64,000 nt of DNA from Streptomyces sp. NBC_00683 (GCF_036226745.1 NZ_CP109013.1:7998001-8062000), one strand, 5' to 3'; shown: positions 1 to 8,895, counted from the first letter of the stretch. Notes: generated by a model from the sequence alone, not told the origin. A program made the numbers and translations.

Positions 1-2
1 CG

Positions 3-104
3 GCCGCCCTGCGTCCCCCCGGGCCGACTGCTCCGGCACCCGTCGAGGAGAAGCCGCACCGCGATGCCGACCGCTCGGGACTGGCCTCGGGAAGCGGCAA
101 CTGA
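3..104 (+). CDS. C-terminal tail of an upstream protein (partial)
   Basis: The third frame is open from the window edge to a TGA at 102-104 and gives 33 residues rich in Pro, Ala and Gly, ending in ASGSGN. Composition fits a disordered C-terminal tail of a gene that begins outside the window. No domain can be recognised. It ends about 100 bases before the glycosyltransferase start, so the two could be co-transcribed. Frame openness over 100 bases is weak evidence in G+C-rich DNA, so the call is tentative. Confidence 0.3.
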   Translation, partial: AALRPPGPTAPAPVEEKPHRDADRSGLASGSGN

Positions 105-203
105 GCGCGCCGCACGTTTGCTTGAATGCGAAGAGCCGATGCCCGGTACCGGTTGACCGGGCGTCGGCGCATCCGACGACTCGCACGAGACGAAGGCGGA
201 CAG

Positions 204-2144
204 TTGCGCATCACAGAGTGTCACTTCGAGTTCAGTGGATTCGACGACCATCTCGTCAAGGCCGGCACATCCGTCTACCTCTGGAATCTCGCCCGGCAGT
301 TCAGGGACGCGGGGCACCAGGTCGGGGCCGTGACCGCTGCGCACGGACTGCTCCCCGTCCTCCGTGAGAAGCACGAAGTCGTCGATCTGGACTGGCGGAT
401 CGAAGACGATGTCCCGATCGCACTGGATCCGTCGCAGTGGCCGGGCTTCCCCGAAGTGCTGACGCTGCACATCTCGGCCCGCGCTCACCGGATCACCGTG
501 GACGGCATCGACATCGTTCTGCTGAGCAGCGAGCTGCTCGACCAGTACCCCGAATCCTTCTACCCGCCCCAGGAACTCCGGGGCAAGGACCCCGCGGCCC
601 TCAAACCGCTCGTGTTCCAGGTGGTGGCGGCCCGCTACGTCAGGGACCGAATACCCGCCGACACGGTCATCCACCTGCACGAACCCTTCTACCACTACCT
701 CCTGCCCGGCCTTTTGGCCGGTCACGGCTTCCACGTCGTATCCACCGTGCAGACCAACATGGCGGTCAATACCAAGGTCTACGGCCCAGAAGTCCGCGGC
801 GTCCTCGCCCACCTGGGATCCGACACCTCGGTGGCCGACGGCCTCGCCGATCCGCCCCTGGACTCGTATCTGGACCGGGCGATGCGGGGATTCCTTCCGC
901 AGACACTTCTGTACCAGGACTATCCGGAGCGGCCCGGCCACGACTACATCACCATGCTGGGCCTGGTGATCCGCTCCGTCGAAGCGATGGACTTCCTGTC
1001 CGAGGGGCAGCTGGACCACGCCCTGACCCAGGCGGAGACACCCTTCGAGCAACTGTTCCAGCAGCTGACCGTCCGGCGGGAACTCAGGTCGCGGACCGAC
1101 CAGTTGGTCGTCGGGGGCTGCGCCATAGGGGACGAGTGGCTGGACGTGCCGCGCACCGACGAGCGCCGCGAGCGGACCCTCACCGGTCTGGGGCTCGATC
1201 CGGCGCTGCCGACGATCTACCACAACGCGCGCTATTCGGTGCAGCACAAAGGGCAGAAGGAGCTGTTCCGGGGAATCCGCCGGCTTCTGGACGGGGGAGA
1301 CCGCTGCAACGTGCTGCTCCACTGCCTCGCCCCCAGCCCCCCGAACGACGAGGACCTGGACGCACTCGCGCGTGACTACCCGGAGCTGGTCCGCGCCGTC
1401 ACCGGCCCCATGGGGAACCCCGAACTGAAGGACTGGGCCGCCGCGAGCGATTTCTGCGTCTTCCCGTCCAAGTTCGAGATGGACACCTTCCTGATGGCCA
1501 TGGGGGAGGCGATGGCCTGCGGCTCCATCCCGGTCGCGACCGCGCAGCGGGGCATGCGTCACTTCCTCCACCGGACCGATCCGGTCGCCGAGTACGCCAC
1601 CGGGCTGGCCCTGCCACGCTCCTTCCGGGTGGACGACGACCTGCTCACCGAGGCCGTTCACCTGGGGCTCGTACGCATGCTCAGGCTGTGGAAAAACGAT
1701 CCGGACCGCATCGCCACCCTGCGGGCCCGAGCGACAGAGGTGGGCCGGAGCTTCACCTGGCAGGCGGCGGCCGGACGTTTCCTGGCGGTGTTCGCCGCAT
1801 GCCTCGCGGGTACCCGGCCCGCCGATGCCACCCCGGCCGTCCGCGCGGTTGTCGAGAGGGAGGAACAGGACGGTACCGGCGCGCAGTTCGACGCCGCCCA
1901 GGGATCCGCCCACCGCGTCGCGGACGGCGTCGAGGTGCGGTGGCGCGGGAAGAACACCAGCCGTGTCGAGATCGTGCCGGCCCAGCCGGGCGCCGACGCC
2001 GTAGCGCTGAAGGCGGACGCCGACGAGTTCTCCGGCCGGGTGCCGTCCGCCCCCGCCGGGACGCTGGCGGTGCTGGTCACGGACCGGGACGGAAGGTCGG
2101 TCTGGGGAGAACTACCCGTGCGGACCGACGCCCCCGCCCCCTGA
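204..2144 (+). CDS. Starch/glycogen-synthase-like glycosyltransferase (GT5 type)
   Basis: A two-lobed GT-B transferase of about 646 residues, expected to move a sugar or pseudo-sugar from an NDP donor in the cytosol. Near the N-terminus K-A-G-T-S (Lys about 19) stands where GT5 synthases carry K-T-G-G-L, the ADP-glucose loop. The C-terminal lobe has PSKFEMDTF followed by GEAMACGSIPVA, matching the family's Glu-x7-Glu nucleotide-binding motif (about residues 425-434). About 110 residues after the catalytic core look like an extra beta-rich domain. The TTG at 204 is preferred because GAAGGCGGA lies just upstream; an in-frame ATG at 126 has no ribosome site. It faces the cyclitol operon. The acarbose pseudo-glycosyltransferase AcbS belongs to this family, so transfer of an NDP-cyclitol is a reasonable inference, not shown by sequence. 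Confidence 0.8.
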   Translation: MRITECHFEFSGFDDHLVKAGTSVYLWNLARQFRDAGHQVGAVTAAHGLLPVLREKHEVVDLDWRIEDDVPIALDPSQWPGFPEVLTLHISARAHRITVDGIDIVLLSSELLDQYPESFYPPQELRGKDPAALKPLVFQVVAARYVRDRIPADTVIHLHEPFYHYLLPGLLAGHGFHVVSTVQTNMAVNTKVYGPEVRGVLAHLGSDTSVADGLADPPLDSYLDRAMRGFLPQTLLYQDYPERPGHDYITMLGLVIRSVEAMDFLSEGQLDHALTQAETPFEQLFQQLTVRRELRSRTDQLVVGGCAIGDEWLDVPRTDERRERTLTGLGLDPALPTIYHNARYSVQHKGQKELFRGIRRLLDGGDRCNVLLHCLAPSPPNDEDLDALARDYPELVRAVTGPMGNPELKDWAAASDFCVFPSKFEMDTFLMAMGEAMACGSIPVATAQRGMRHFLHRTDPVAEYATGLALPRSFRVDDDLLTEAVHLGLVRMLRLWKNDPDRIATLRARATEVGRSFTWQAAAGRFLAVFAACLAGTRPADATPAVRAVVEREEQDGTGAQFDAAQGSAHRVADGVEVRWRGKNTSRVEIVPAQPGADAVALKADADEFSGRVPSAPAGTLAVLVTDRDGRSVWGELPVRTDAPAP

Positions 2145-2150
2145 CACCTC

Positions 2151-2172
2151 CCGGGCGGTGCCCTGCGCCCGG
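2151..2172. terminator. Hairpin between convergent genes
   Basis: A 7-bp perfect stem (CCGGGCG / CGCCCGG) with an 8-base loop fills the 34-base gap between the converging glycosyltransferase and oxygenase genes. It could stop transcription from both sides. There is no T-run, as is usual in actinomycetes. Confidence 0.5.
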
Positions 2173-2178
2173 CAGCCG

Positions 2179-3153
2179 TCACCCCGGCAGGTTGAGGGTG
2201 ACCCCCACCTTCTCCAGGATCGACTCACCGGCGATCACCGGGCTCATCCGCTCGCCGCCACCGACAGGGGCGGCGAGCGGAACGATCTCCGCGTCGGGGT
2301 CGGCTTCGAAGAAGTAGACGAGCGAGACGAGTTCCTCGTCCGGCGCCTTGTCGCTGGGCGCGAGCACCCGGTGCCGCAGCGAACGCCAACGGCCGTCCGA
2401 CCACAGGTTCATCAGGTCCCCGAGATTCACCACCAGCGTGCCCGCCTCGAACGGCGGCGCGAACCAGCCGTCCTCCTCGTTCCAGACCTCCAGACCCCCT
2501 ACCCCCTGCTGGCGGTCCAACAGGCTCAGGGTGCCGAAGTCCGTGTGCGGGCCGACCCGCATCTGTCCCTCCCGCACGCTGCCGACCGTGCGGAGCGAGG
2601 GGTACCAGTTGACGTTCTGCGTCCAGGTCGCGCGCGTGGACTGCCCGGTGAAGTGATCACGGGGCAGCCCGAGGACCGCCGCCAGCACCTCCAGCACCTC
2701 CAGGGAGATGCGCGTCATGTGCTCGGTGTACTCCAGTGCCACGTCGCGCAGTTCGGGCAGTTCCGCAGGCCACTTGTTCTCCGGGTAGTACAGCGTGTCG
2801 AACGCTTCCTCGCCGGTCCTGTGGGACGGGCCGACGTGGTAGGCCTCGTGCAGGTCCGGTGTCCCGGGATTGCCGTCGATGGCGCCCACCTCCAGCGCAC
2901 CCAGACCCCGGTACCCGTTGTCGTAGGGGCGGCTCACCGCGTACCGGCCCTTCGTCTCCGTGGGCAGGCCGAAGAACGCGCGCCCTTCGAGGCGCATCCG
3001 ACGGGTCAGCTCCTCCGGGACCCCGTGACCGCGCAGGAGGAAGAGCCCGGTCCGCCGCAGAGCGGCATCCAGCTCCTCGGCGATCTCCGCGCGGCGCTTG
3101 CGGCCCGCCTTGCTCCACTCGTCCAGGTCCAGAACGGGGACGCTGCTCACCAT
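2179..3153 (-). CDS. Isopenicillin-N-synthase-like non-heme iron oxygenase
   Basis: A cytosolic double-stranded beta-helix Fe(II) enzyme of 324 residues, the usual size for the IPNS/2-oxoglutarate family. The N-terminal DIOX_N-like part reads VPVLDLDEW. The iron ligands are visible as H-T-D (about residue 200) and the His of L-R-H-R-V (about 260). The expected R-x-S that binds 2-oxoglutarate (or the ACV carboxylate in IPNS) is not seen: the aligned stretch reads E-E-L-V-S, with Leu where Arg should be. The ATG at 3153 is preferred over an upstream in-frame start at 3210; GAAGGG lies about 9 bases before it. It is the last gene of the cyclitol cluster strand, 67 bases after the glycosyltransferase. 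A tailoring hydroxylation, as VldW does for validamycin, is an inference. Confidence 0.85.
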   Translation of the reverse strand: MVSSVPVLDLDEWSKAGRKRRAEIAEELDAALRRTGLFLLRGHGVPEELTRRMRLEGRAFFGLPTETKGRYAVSRPYDNGYRGLGALEVGAIDGNPGTPDLHEAYHVGPSHRTGEEAFDTLYYPENKWPAELPELRDVALEYTEHMTRISLEVLEVLAAVLGLPRDHFTGQSTRATWTQNVNWYPSLRTVGSVREGQMRVGPHTDFGTLSLLDRQQGVGGLEVWNEEDGWFAPPFEAGTLVVNLGDLMNLWSDGRWRSLRHRVLAPSDKAPDEELVSLVYFFEADPDAEIVPLAAPVGGGERMSPVIAGESILEKVGVTLNLPG

Positions 3154-3220
3154 GGCTCTCTGCCCTTCGATTCGACTCTGGTTCGGTACGGGTGCGGTCT
3201 TCGCGGCCACGCGGGTCCGC

Positions 3221-4474
3221 TCAGCCGGCGGGGGTCCCGGCCGGCTGTTCCTCCGCGTCGGCGACCGGTCCGGCGTCCTTCGGCGCGGCGAAGCGATTCA
3301 GGTCGCCGATGGCCGACGACGCCTTCCAGGTGAGCGCGGGGATATGGGCGTTGAGGAGTTCGCCGTCCTCGCGCAGCACGGCCGAGGAGGGGTGGTACAT
3401 GTGCAGGAGCGGATCGTCGTAGTGGTCGAACGCCGAGTGCGTGTCCATCCGGTAGGCGAAGTCGTTGTCCTCGCCGCCCCAGCCCTCGAAGCGTTCGTCC
3501 ATGCCCCCGATACGGTGGAAGGCGCTCGTGCGCACCCAGACGCAGCAGCCGGGCGGCCGCCGCAGGACGAACGCGCGCAGGTGACCGGCGTCCGCCTCCG
3601 GGGCCCCTTCCCACAGTCGCTCGGTGATGGCGCGGGAGGTCGAGGCCTCGTCGAGGCACCACATGTCCCGGTAACTGAGGTGGCCCATCGTGCCGCTGTG
3701 CCGGAAGCGCTCCGCGTTACGCGCGATGAAGTCGCGGTCGGCCAGGACATCCGCGTCCAGGATGCAGACGGCCTCGGGGCGGAACGGCGCGTTCACCACC
3801 CCGACGTTGACCGCCCAGGACTTGTTGAAGTGGCCGGTCTTGTGCGCGAACAGATAGTGATCGATGTACGGGGTGATGACGGCGCGGCTGCGCGGGGTCT
3901 CGTCGGTCTCCACCACCATCACCCGGTAGGACGCCCTGGGCGCGGACTGGTCCCGCAGGGACATCAGACAGGCCAGCAGATTGCGCAGCCGCCGGCCCGT
4001 CCCCCGGTCGCGGAAGGGCACGACGACGAGGATTTCCGCATCGCCTCCGCCGGCGACGGCACCGCCGGGGCGGCCGCTGAGCCCTTCGGCGGTGATGTCG
4101 CCGCCGGGACGCGATCCGTCGTAGCCCGGGCCCAGGTGATACCCCAGGCGGGAATTGGACTCCGCCCGCCAGGCGTGCGTGAAGAGGTCGTCGATGCCCG
4201 GCTCACCGCCCGCCCGCGAGAGTTCGGCAAGCCGTTCGCGCAGGGAGCGGTGCACGGCCGGATCGGCCGGTGCGTCCCTCAGTGCGCGGACGAGGCCGCT
4301 GACGGCGGTGTCCTGGATCCGCTCGGCCGCTTCGACGACGGCCCGGCGGTGCGGCAGGCTGCGTTCCCAGTAGAAGATGCTGGCCTCACGGGCCTGCGGA
4401 TCGAATTCCACCGCGAGTGTGGTGACCACGGCGGTTGACAGGACGACGGGGTCGACGGGGATCAGAGAAGACAC
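3221..4474 (-). CDS. GT2 glycosyltransferase, possible separate product of the fused frame
   Basis: This is the same frame as the C-terminal part of the MFS fusion, listed because it has its own start signals: GTG at 4474 with GAAGGA six bases upstream. The product would be 417 residues, about the normal size for a stand-alone GT2 enzyme. It has an N-terminal helical region of about 150 residues, then the transferase core with VVPFRDR, the DxD in LDADVLAD and the acceptor-side WGGEDNDF motif. Either two proteins are made from this frame or the gene was once separate and has fused. Donor and acceptor are unknown; a cyclitol or pseudo-disaccharide acceptor is inferred from the neighbours. Confidence 0.55.
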   Translation of the reverse strand: MSSLIPVDPVVLSTAVVTTLAVEFDPQAREASIFYWERSLPHRRAVVEAAERIQDTAVSGLVRALRDAPADPAVHRSLRERLAELSRAGGEPGIDDLFTHAWRAESNSRLGYHLGPGYDGSRPGGDITAEGLSGRPGGAVAGGGDAEILVVVPFRDRGTGRRLRNLLACLMSLRDQSAPRASYRVMVVETDETPRSRAVITPYIDHYLFAHKTGHFNKSWAVNVGVVNAPFRPEAVCILDADVLADRDFIARNAERFRHSGTMGHLSYRDMWCLDEASTSRAITERLWEGAPEADAGHLRAFVLRRPPGCCVWVRTSAFHRIGGMDERFEGWGGEDNDFAYRMDTHSAFDHYDDPLLHMYHPSSAVLREDGELLNAHIPALTWKASSAIGDLNRFAAPKDAGPVADAEEQPAGTPAG

Positions 4475-5704
4475 TGCGGGTCCTTCGGGTCGGGCGTCGG
4501 ATACGGGACTGTCGTGCTGATGAGGGGGCGCCGGAGCGAGGCGCCGGACGACCTGCATGAGGACGACTGCGACGAGGGCGAGCGCACTGAGGGTGCCCAG
4601 CGAGGCGGGCAGGCCGACCCCTTCGGCGAGGAACCCGATCACCGGCGGCACCACGATGGGGCCCATGCCACTGATGCTGGAGACCACCGCGATGCCCAGT
4701 CCCTCGCTGCCACGGCCCAGTTCGCCGGCCCTGGAGAGGACCACGGGCAGGACCAGCGACAGGCCCAAGCCCATGACCAGGAAACCGGCCAGGGCGGCCA
4801 GGGTGTGCGCGGCCAGCAGAGCCAGCAGGAAACCGGTCCCCGCGAGGGCGGTCATCCAGGTGATGACCCGCCACTCGCCCCAGTGCTCCAGCACACGGCC
4901 CCCGAGCAGTCGGCCCGCCACCATGGCCAGCGAGTAGACCACGAAGCCGAGGGAAGCCTGCCCGACGGACGAACCGAGGTCCTCGTGCAGGTAGATCGAT
5001 CCCCAGTCGCCCACGGCCCCCTCCGCCGCCAGGCTGCAGAAGCCGATGATCCCGAGCAGGATCAGGGGAAGGCGGTCCGCGCGGGGCAGGGTGAGGCCCT
5101 TCCGGCGGCGGTGCCCGGCCGAGGGATCGTCGGGCGGGGAAGGCAGCAGCCACGTGGAGACGAGCAGGGCCGTGCCGCCGGTGAGCACGGCGGCCGTGGT
5201 GAAGTGGGCCGACGGCGACAGTCCCGAAACTGCCGCACCGCCCCCCGCCAGCGCCCCGAGTAGTCCGCCGATGCTGTACAGACCGTGGAAGGACGACATC
5301 ACCGGTCGTCCGTACAGCCGTTCCACCGCCACGGCGTGGGCGTTCATGGCGATGTCCACGGAGCCGAGGGCCGCCCCCATCAGGGCCAGCGCGCATCCCA
5401 GCGTCACCGCGTCGACGGCGAGCGACGGCGCGATCAGCGAGGCGCAGCAGAACACGGCGGTCAGCCGGGTGACGGTCAGACTGCCGTAGCGGGCCACGAA
5501 CACCGCGGCGAACGGACGGGCGGCCACCGCGCCCACGGCGATCCCCAGCAGGGCCAGACCGAACGGCCCGCTGTCCGCATGTACGTGCGCCTTGATGTCG
5601 GGGACCCGTGACACCCACCCGCCGAACACGCTGCCGACCACCAGGAAGATGGCGGAGGTCGCGATCCGGGCTCTTCGCACCTCGTCCGGCGGGGCGACCC
5701 TCAA
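3221..5704 (-). CDS. MFS exporter fused to family-2 glycosyltransferase
   Basis: One open frame of 827 residues. Residues about 10-395 form a 12-helix major facilitator of the YbjJ type, with the typical SSFHGLYSIGG loop. A polar linker (about 396-410) leads into a soluble GT2/galactosyltransferase-C-like domain (about 411-827) with LDADVLAD (metal-binding DxD) and GWGGEDNDF. No stop separates the halves. The TTG at 5704 overlaps the VOC gene stop (TTGA), implying coupled translation; a GTG at 5680 is an alternative. In validamycin clusters a separate GT2 glucosyltransferase (ValG) and a membrane transporter (ValH) do comparable jobs, so coupling glucosylation to export is an inference. A good ribosome site inside the frame suggests a free glycosyltransferase may also be made. 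Confidence 0.7.
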   Translation of the reverse strand: MRVAPPDEVRRARIATSAIFLVVGSVFGGWVSRVPDIKAHVHADSGPFGLALLGIAVGAVAARPFAAVFVARYGSLTVTRLTAVFCCASLIAPSLAVDAVTLGCALALMGAALGSVDIAMNAHAVAVERLYGRPVMSSFHGLYSIGGLLGALAGGGAAVSGLSPSAHFTTAAVLTGGTALLVSTWLLPSPPDDPSAGHRRRKGLTLPRADRLPLILLGIIGFCSLAAEGAVGDWGSIYLHEDLGSSVGQASLGFVVYSLAMVAGRLLGGRVLEHWGEWRVITWMTALAGTGFLLALLAAHTLAALAGFLVMGLGLSLVLPVVLSRAGELGRGSEGLGIAVVSSISGMGPIVVPPVIGFLAEGVGLPASLGTLSALALVAVVLMQVVRRLAPAPPHQHDSPVSDARPEGPAVSSLIPVDPVVLSTAVVTTLAVEFDPQAREASIFYWERSLPHRRAVVEAAERIQDTAVSGLVRALRDAPADPAVHRSLRERLAELSRAGGEPGIDDLFTHAWRAESNSRLGYHLGPGYDGSRPGGDITAEGLSGRPGGAVAGGGDAEILVVVPFRDRGTGRRLRNLLACLMSLRDQSAPRASYRVMVVETDETPRSRAVITPYIDHYLFAHKTGHFNKSWAVNVGVVNAPFRPEAVCILDADVLADRDFIARNAERFRHSGTMGHLSYRDMWCLDEASTSRAITERLWEGAPEADAGHLRAFVLRRPPGCCVWVRTSAFHRIGGMDERFEGWGGEDNDFAYRMDTHSAFDHYDDPLLHMYHPSSAVLREDGELLNAHIPALTWKASSAIGDLNRFAAPKDAGPVADAEEQPAGTPAG
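4481..4486 (-). promoter_or_regulatory. Internal ribosome binding site
   Basis: GAAGGA sits six bases before an in-frame GTG (4474) inside the MFS-glycosyltransferase frame. Spacing is ideal for Streptomyces, and it marks the boundary between the two domains. Confidence 0.55.
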
Positions 5705-6855
5705 CGGTCCCACCACCGGGCTCTGCCGGTCGCCCGGCGCCGTGCCTCGGTGGCGAGCTCGTAGGGCAGCGAACCGTCGGGCATGCGCACCATCTCGATG
5801 TACAGGCCGAGCCCGGTGCGTACGTACACCCACCGGTCCCCGGCCAGGGGGCCCTCCTCGATGGTCTCGGGTTCTGCCAGCACCGTGCAGCCGGGTCGGC
5901 TGCCCAGGTAGGAGGCGGCGGCGTCGACGTCGTCGACATACAGGGCGAGGTGGCTGCCCCCCACGTCGCTGTTGCGCGGCGGACGGCGCCGCCCGCCGGA
6001 GGCGTCCCGGTAGCAGTGGAGCTCGATGGTGTCGGTCGGCCCCATGCGCAGCGCCGCCTGGTCCAGGCGGCCTCCGGGCGGCACGCCCAGGGCCGCCGCC
6101 AGCTCGGGGTCGTCGAGTGCGACCGTGCGGCGGTACAGCGGTTCCGCGCCGAGGACGTCGACGAAGAACGTCTCGGCCTCGTCCAGGTCGGCGACGGTGT
6201 ACGCGAGATGGTCGAGGTTGCGGGCACCGGGAAGGGCGGACGGGGCGGTCACGCCGTCGTCGCGGTTGCTCCAGACCGGGCAGGGGCCGAACCGGCGTGC
6301 CGAGGTGTCCTTCTCGTACGGCAGCGGGTCCGGGACGGAGCGCAGCTCGACCGGCTGGCCCCAAGGAGTGCTCAGCAGAACCCACCGGACGCCCGCGTCG
6401 GGGAGCCCCTCGGGGACGGTGCGTACGGGGCCCAGGGGCAGCGAGCCGGCCCGCTCCCGCAGTGCCGCTGACGCCGCGTCGACGTCGTCGACCCGCAGGG
6501 CGAGACGGGTGCTGCCGACATCGTGGGGGCGCGGTGGGGTCGCCCGGTGGTCGGGCGACCGGTAGGCGAACAGCTCCAGGTTGGTCGTCGGCCCCAGCCG
6601 TACCAGCGCGATCTCCGTACTGGCCCTGGGGTGGGTGTCGAGGTGTTCGCGCATCCAGTCGTCGTCATGGGCCAGCGGGGGAAGCCGGTAGACGAGCTCA
6701 CCGCCCAGTGCCCGGACCGCGAAGTCGACCGCGCTGTCCAGATCCGGCACGGTCAGTGCCATGTGGTCGACGCGGCGCGCACCGGGCACCGCGGGCTCCT
6801 TACCCACCGCGGCGCCGTCCGCCCGCGTACCGTCGCCCGAACCCGTCTCTGCCAC
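5701..6855 (-). CDS. Tandem VOC (glyoxalase-fold) protein, probable cyclitol epimerase
   Basis: About 384 residues with two vicinal-oxygen-chelate domains. The first opens with VDHMALTVPDLDSA, the second with LDHLAYTVADLDEA. Each has a late Glu near the end of a strand (QPVELRS and LYIEMVR). His from each LDH/VDH and these Glu residues would chelate a divalent metal. Validamycin ValD and cetoniacytone CetB are VOC proteins that epimerise 2-epi-5-epi-valiolone, so the same step is inferred here. GAGGAG precedes GTG codons at 6858 and 6855; the second gives the better spacing. Its stop overlaps the MFS start by TTGA. A ring-cleaving or 4-hydroxyphenylpyruvate-type dioxygenase is an alternative. 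Confidence 0.75.
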   Translation of the reverse strand: MAETGSGDGTRADGAAVGKEPAVPGARRVDHMALTVPDLDSAVDFAVRALGGELVYRLPPLAHDDDWMREHLDTHPRASTEIALVRLGPTTNLELFAYRSPDHRATPPRPHDVGSTRLALRVDDVDAASAALRERAGSLPLGPVRTVPEGLPDAGVRWVLLSTPWGQPVELRSVPDPLPYEKDTSARRFGPCPVWSNRDDGVTAPSALPGARNLDHLAYTVADLDEAETFFVDVLGAEPLYRRTVALDDPELAAALGVPPGGRLDQAALRMGPTDTIELHCYRDASGGRRRPPRNSDVGGSHLALYVDDVDAAASYLGSRPGCTVLAEPETIEEGPLAGDRWVYVRTGLGLYIEMVRMPDGSLPYELATEARRRATGRARWWDR

Positions 6856-6926
6856 CACACGCACTCCTCGTCGTGGATCCATGTCATGCCTCGTTCCCGG
6901 TCGCGCCGGACCTGTGTGTCCGCGCG

Positions 6927-7844
6927 TCACCGGCCCGCCGTCCGCGCGGCCCGTTCCAGGAGGAAACGGGTGCCCTCGCGCACGCCCCGCACCGTCAGCC
7001 CCGCAGTGCTGGGATGGACGGACAGCAGACCGCTCGCCAGGCAGGAGCGGGCCGGACGGTCCGCGTACCGGCCTCCGGCCCGGGGAACGGGCACCACCAG
7101 ATCCCCGGTGACCCCGAGCCCAGCGGCGATGACTGCCGCCCAGTCCGCCCGCGAGATCTCCTCGGGACCGCCGAGATGCAGCAGGGGCGGAACGGAATCC
7201 GCCCGGGTGAGGGCGGCCGTCACCGTCACCACGTCGTCGAGCAGCACCGGAGTGGTCCACTGGTCGAAGGGCGCTTCCACCGGCAGGCCCGCCCGCAGTT
7301 TGTGCACGCAGGACGCGAAGAAGTTCAGCCACTTCGGCACCGTGGCCGGCTCCCAGCCGTAGATCAGACTCACCCTCAGCACCGTGGCGTCCGCGGCGTC
7401 GGACACGATCTTCTCCGCCGCCAACTTCGCCCGGCCGTAGGTGTTTCCGGGCCGGGTGGGTGTCGTCTCGTCGGGCGTCCCGGACGCGCCGTCGAAGACG
7501 TTGTCGGTGGAGATCAGCACGACGCGCCGGTCCCCGGCAGCCTCGACCACCTCCATGGCCGCGCCGGCGTGCCCCGCCATCGCGGCATCCGGATGCTGTG
7601 TGCACCAGGTGACGTCCGACGGCCCGTGCACCAGCACGACGGCGTCGGCGCCCGAGCGGCCGAGAACCTCTCGGAACGCACCGGGTTCGGTGATGTCCAG
7701 ACGGGTCCAGTCAGGAGGCGGCAGACCGTCGTCCCTCGCCTCCGGCGGGTTGCGCGAGGCGAGCAGGGCCGTCCCGCCCGCGCGCACGGCGTCATGGGCC
7801 AGGGCGCGCCCCACGAATCCGCTACCGACGATGAGTGTGCGCAC
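6927..7844 (-). CDS. RmlD-like NAD(P)-dependent reductase
   Basis: A Rossmann-fold protein of 305 residues of the dTDP-4-dehydrorhamnose reductase branch of extended short-chain dehydrogenases. G-S-G-F-V-G lies at the N-terminus for dinucleotide binding, S-T-D-N-V-F-D for the catalytic Ser/Thr region, and N-T-Y-G-R-A-K carries the Tyr-x3-Lys pair. GTG at 7844 follows GGAGGTGACGG and lies 23 bases inside the upstream kinase gene, so translation is coupled. In the cyclitol setting it is a candidate for reducing a keto group of valiolone or its phosphate; a nucleotide-sugar reductase role is equally possible. Confidence 0.75.
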   Translation of the reverse strand: MRTLIVGSGFVGRALAHDAVRAGGTALLASRNPPEARDDGLPPPDWTRLDITEPGAFREVLGRSGADAVVLVHGPSDVTWCTQHPDAAMAGHAGAAMEVVEAAGDRRVVLISTDNVFDGASGTPDETTPTRPGNTYGRAKLAAEKIVSDAADATVLRVSLIYGWEPATVPKWLNFFASCVHKLRAGLPVEAPFDQWTTPVLLDDVVTVTAALTRADSVPPLLHLGGPEEISRADWAAVIAAGLGVTGDLVVPVPRAGGRYADRPARSCLASGLLSVHPSTAGLTVRGVREGTRFLLERAARTAGR

Positions 7845-8895
7845 CCGTCACCTCCGATGCGGGGAGGGTCCGGGCCAGCATCTGCCCGATCCCGATCAGG
7901 CAGTGGTCGTCGTCCGCGGCGCCGAGGGCGAGCATGTCCCGTGTCTCGCTGTCGCTGAGCCCGAAGCATCCGAGTCTCGTCAGCTCGTCCCCCAGCAAGG
8001 TCAGGAAACGCTGCCCCACCGCGATGGCGAAGCCTCCGATGAACAGGTACCTGCGGATGCCGATCGCGGTGAAGATGCAGTTGACCGCGGATGCGAGCGG
8101 GACGAGTGCGGTACGCAGGACCGCGGTCGCGAAGGGGTCGCCCTCCCGGATCGCCGCGGCGAGCGCCTCGTTCGTCACACCCTCGGGCCGGTTCCCCGCA
8201 GGCCCGGCGAGCACCGAGCGGGCGAACCCGCCGGGATCCTCGGCCGCTGCCCGGCGCGCCCCCAGCAGGACGCCGCGCCCGGACGCGATCGCCCCCAGGT
8301 GGCCCCGACCGCCGCACTCGCACGGCGGGGCGCTGTCGCTCGGGTCGACGCGCCAGTGGCCTATCTCGCCACCGTGGCCGGCCTCGTCGATCAGGACCTC
8401 CCCGTGGCGGAACACCTTGCTGCCGATGCCCGAACTGACCGTGATGAGGCAGAACGGCGCAGCTTCGACGGCCGCGTACCGCCACGCGGCCGCGGTGATG
8501 TCGTTCGCGGCCAGGACCGGCAGACCCAGACGCTGTGTCAGCAGGCGCGCGACCGGCAGCGGCTCCGCGTCGCCGCCCCACAGCGTGGGGCCCGCGAGCA
8601 CGACTCCGTCGCGGCTCATCGGCCCCGCGAACGAGACCCCCACCGCGCTCGCACCGGCTCCGGAAGGCGATTCGAGGTACGCCGCCAGCTCGGCTCCCAG
8701 TTGCTCCATGACCCGGTCCTGCAGGGCCTGCGCCGACAACGTCCCGTAACGCCCCAGCCCTTCGGTGGCGATCCGGCGGACGTCCTCCACCCGGGAGCTG
8801 CCCCCGGTGACGCGGCCGATCCGCAGCGTCGTCCCGCCGAGGTCCGCCACGACATGGACCTGAGGACCGCCCACCGTGATGCTCTCTGCCGTCAT
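7822..8895 (-). CDS. ROK-family sugar or C7-cyclitol kinase
   Basis: A 357-residue cytosolic kinase of the ROK/glucokinase class. The N-terminal D-L-G-G-T-T phosphate loop, the G-H-G-G-E-I-G-H substrate region and the zinc motif C-E-C-G-G-R-G-H are visible. The third zinc Cys of the usual CxCGxxGC is His here. ValC and AcbM, the 2-epi-5-epi-valiolone 7-kinases, are of this class, so phosphorylation of a cyclitol at C7 is the favoured job. ATG at 8895 overlaps the upstream nucleotidyltransferase stop (ATGA). A plain glucokinase cannot be excluded from sequence alone. Confidence 0.8.
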   Translation of the reverse strand: MTAESITVGGPQVHVVADLGGTTLRIGRVTGGSSRVEDVRRIATEGLGRYGTLSAQALQDRVMEQLGAELAAYLESPSGAGASAVGVSFAGPMSRDGVVLAGPTLWGGDAEPLPVARLLTQRLGLPVLAANDITAAAWRYAAVEAAPFCLITVSSGIGSKVFRHGEVLIDEAGHGGEIGHWRVDPSDSAPPCECGGRGHLGAIASGRGVLLGARRAAAEDPGGFARSVLAGPAGNRPEGVTNEALAAAIREGDPFATAVLRTALVPLASAVNCIFTAIGIRRYLFIGGFAIAVGQRFLTLLGDELTRLGCFGLSDSETRDMLALGAADDDHCLIGIGQMLARTLPASEVTGAHTHRR

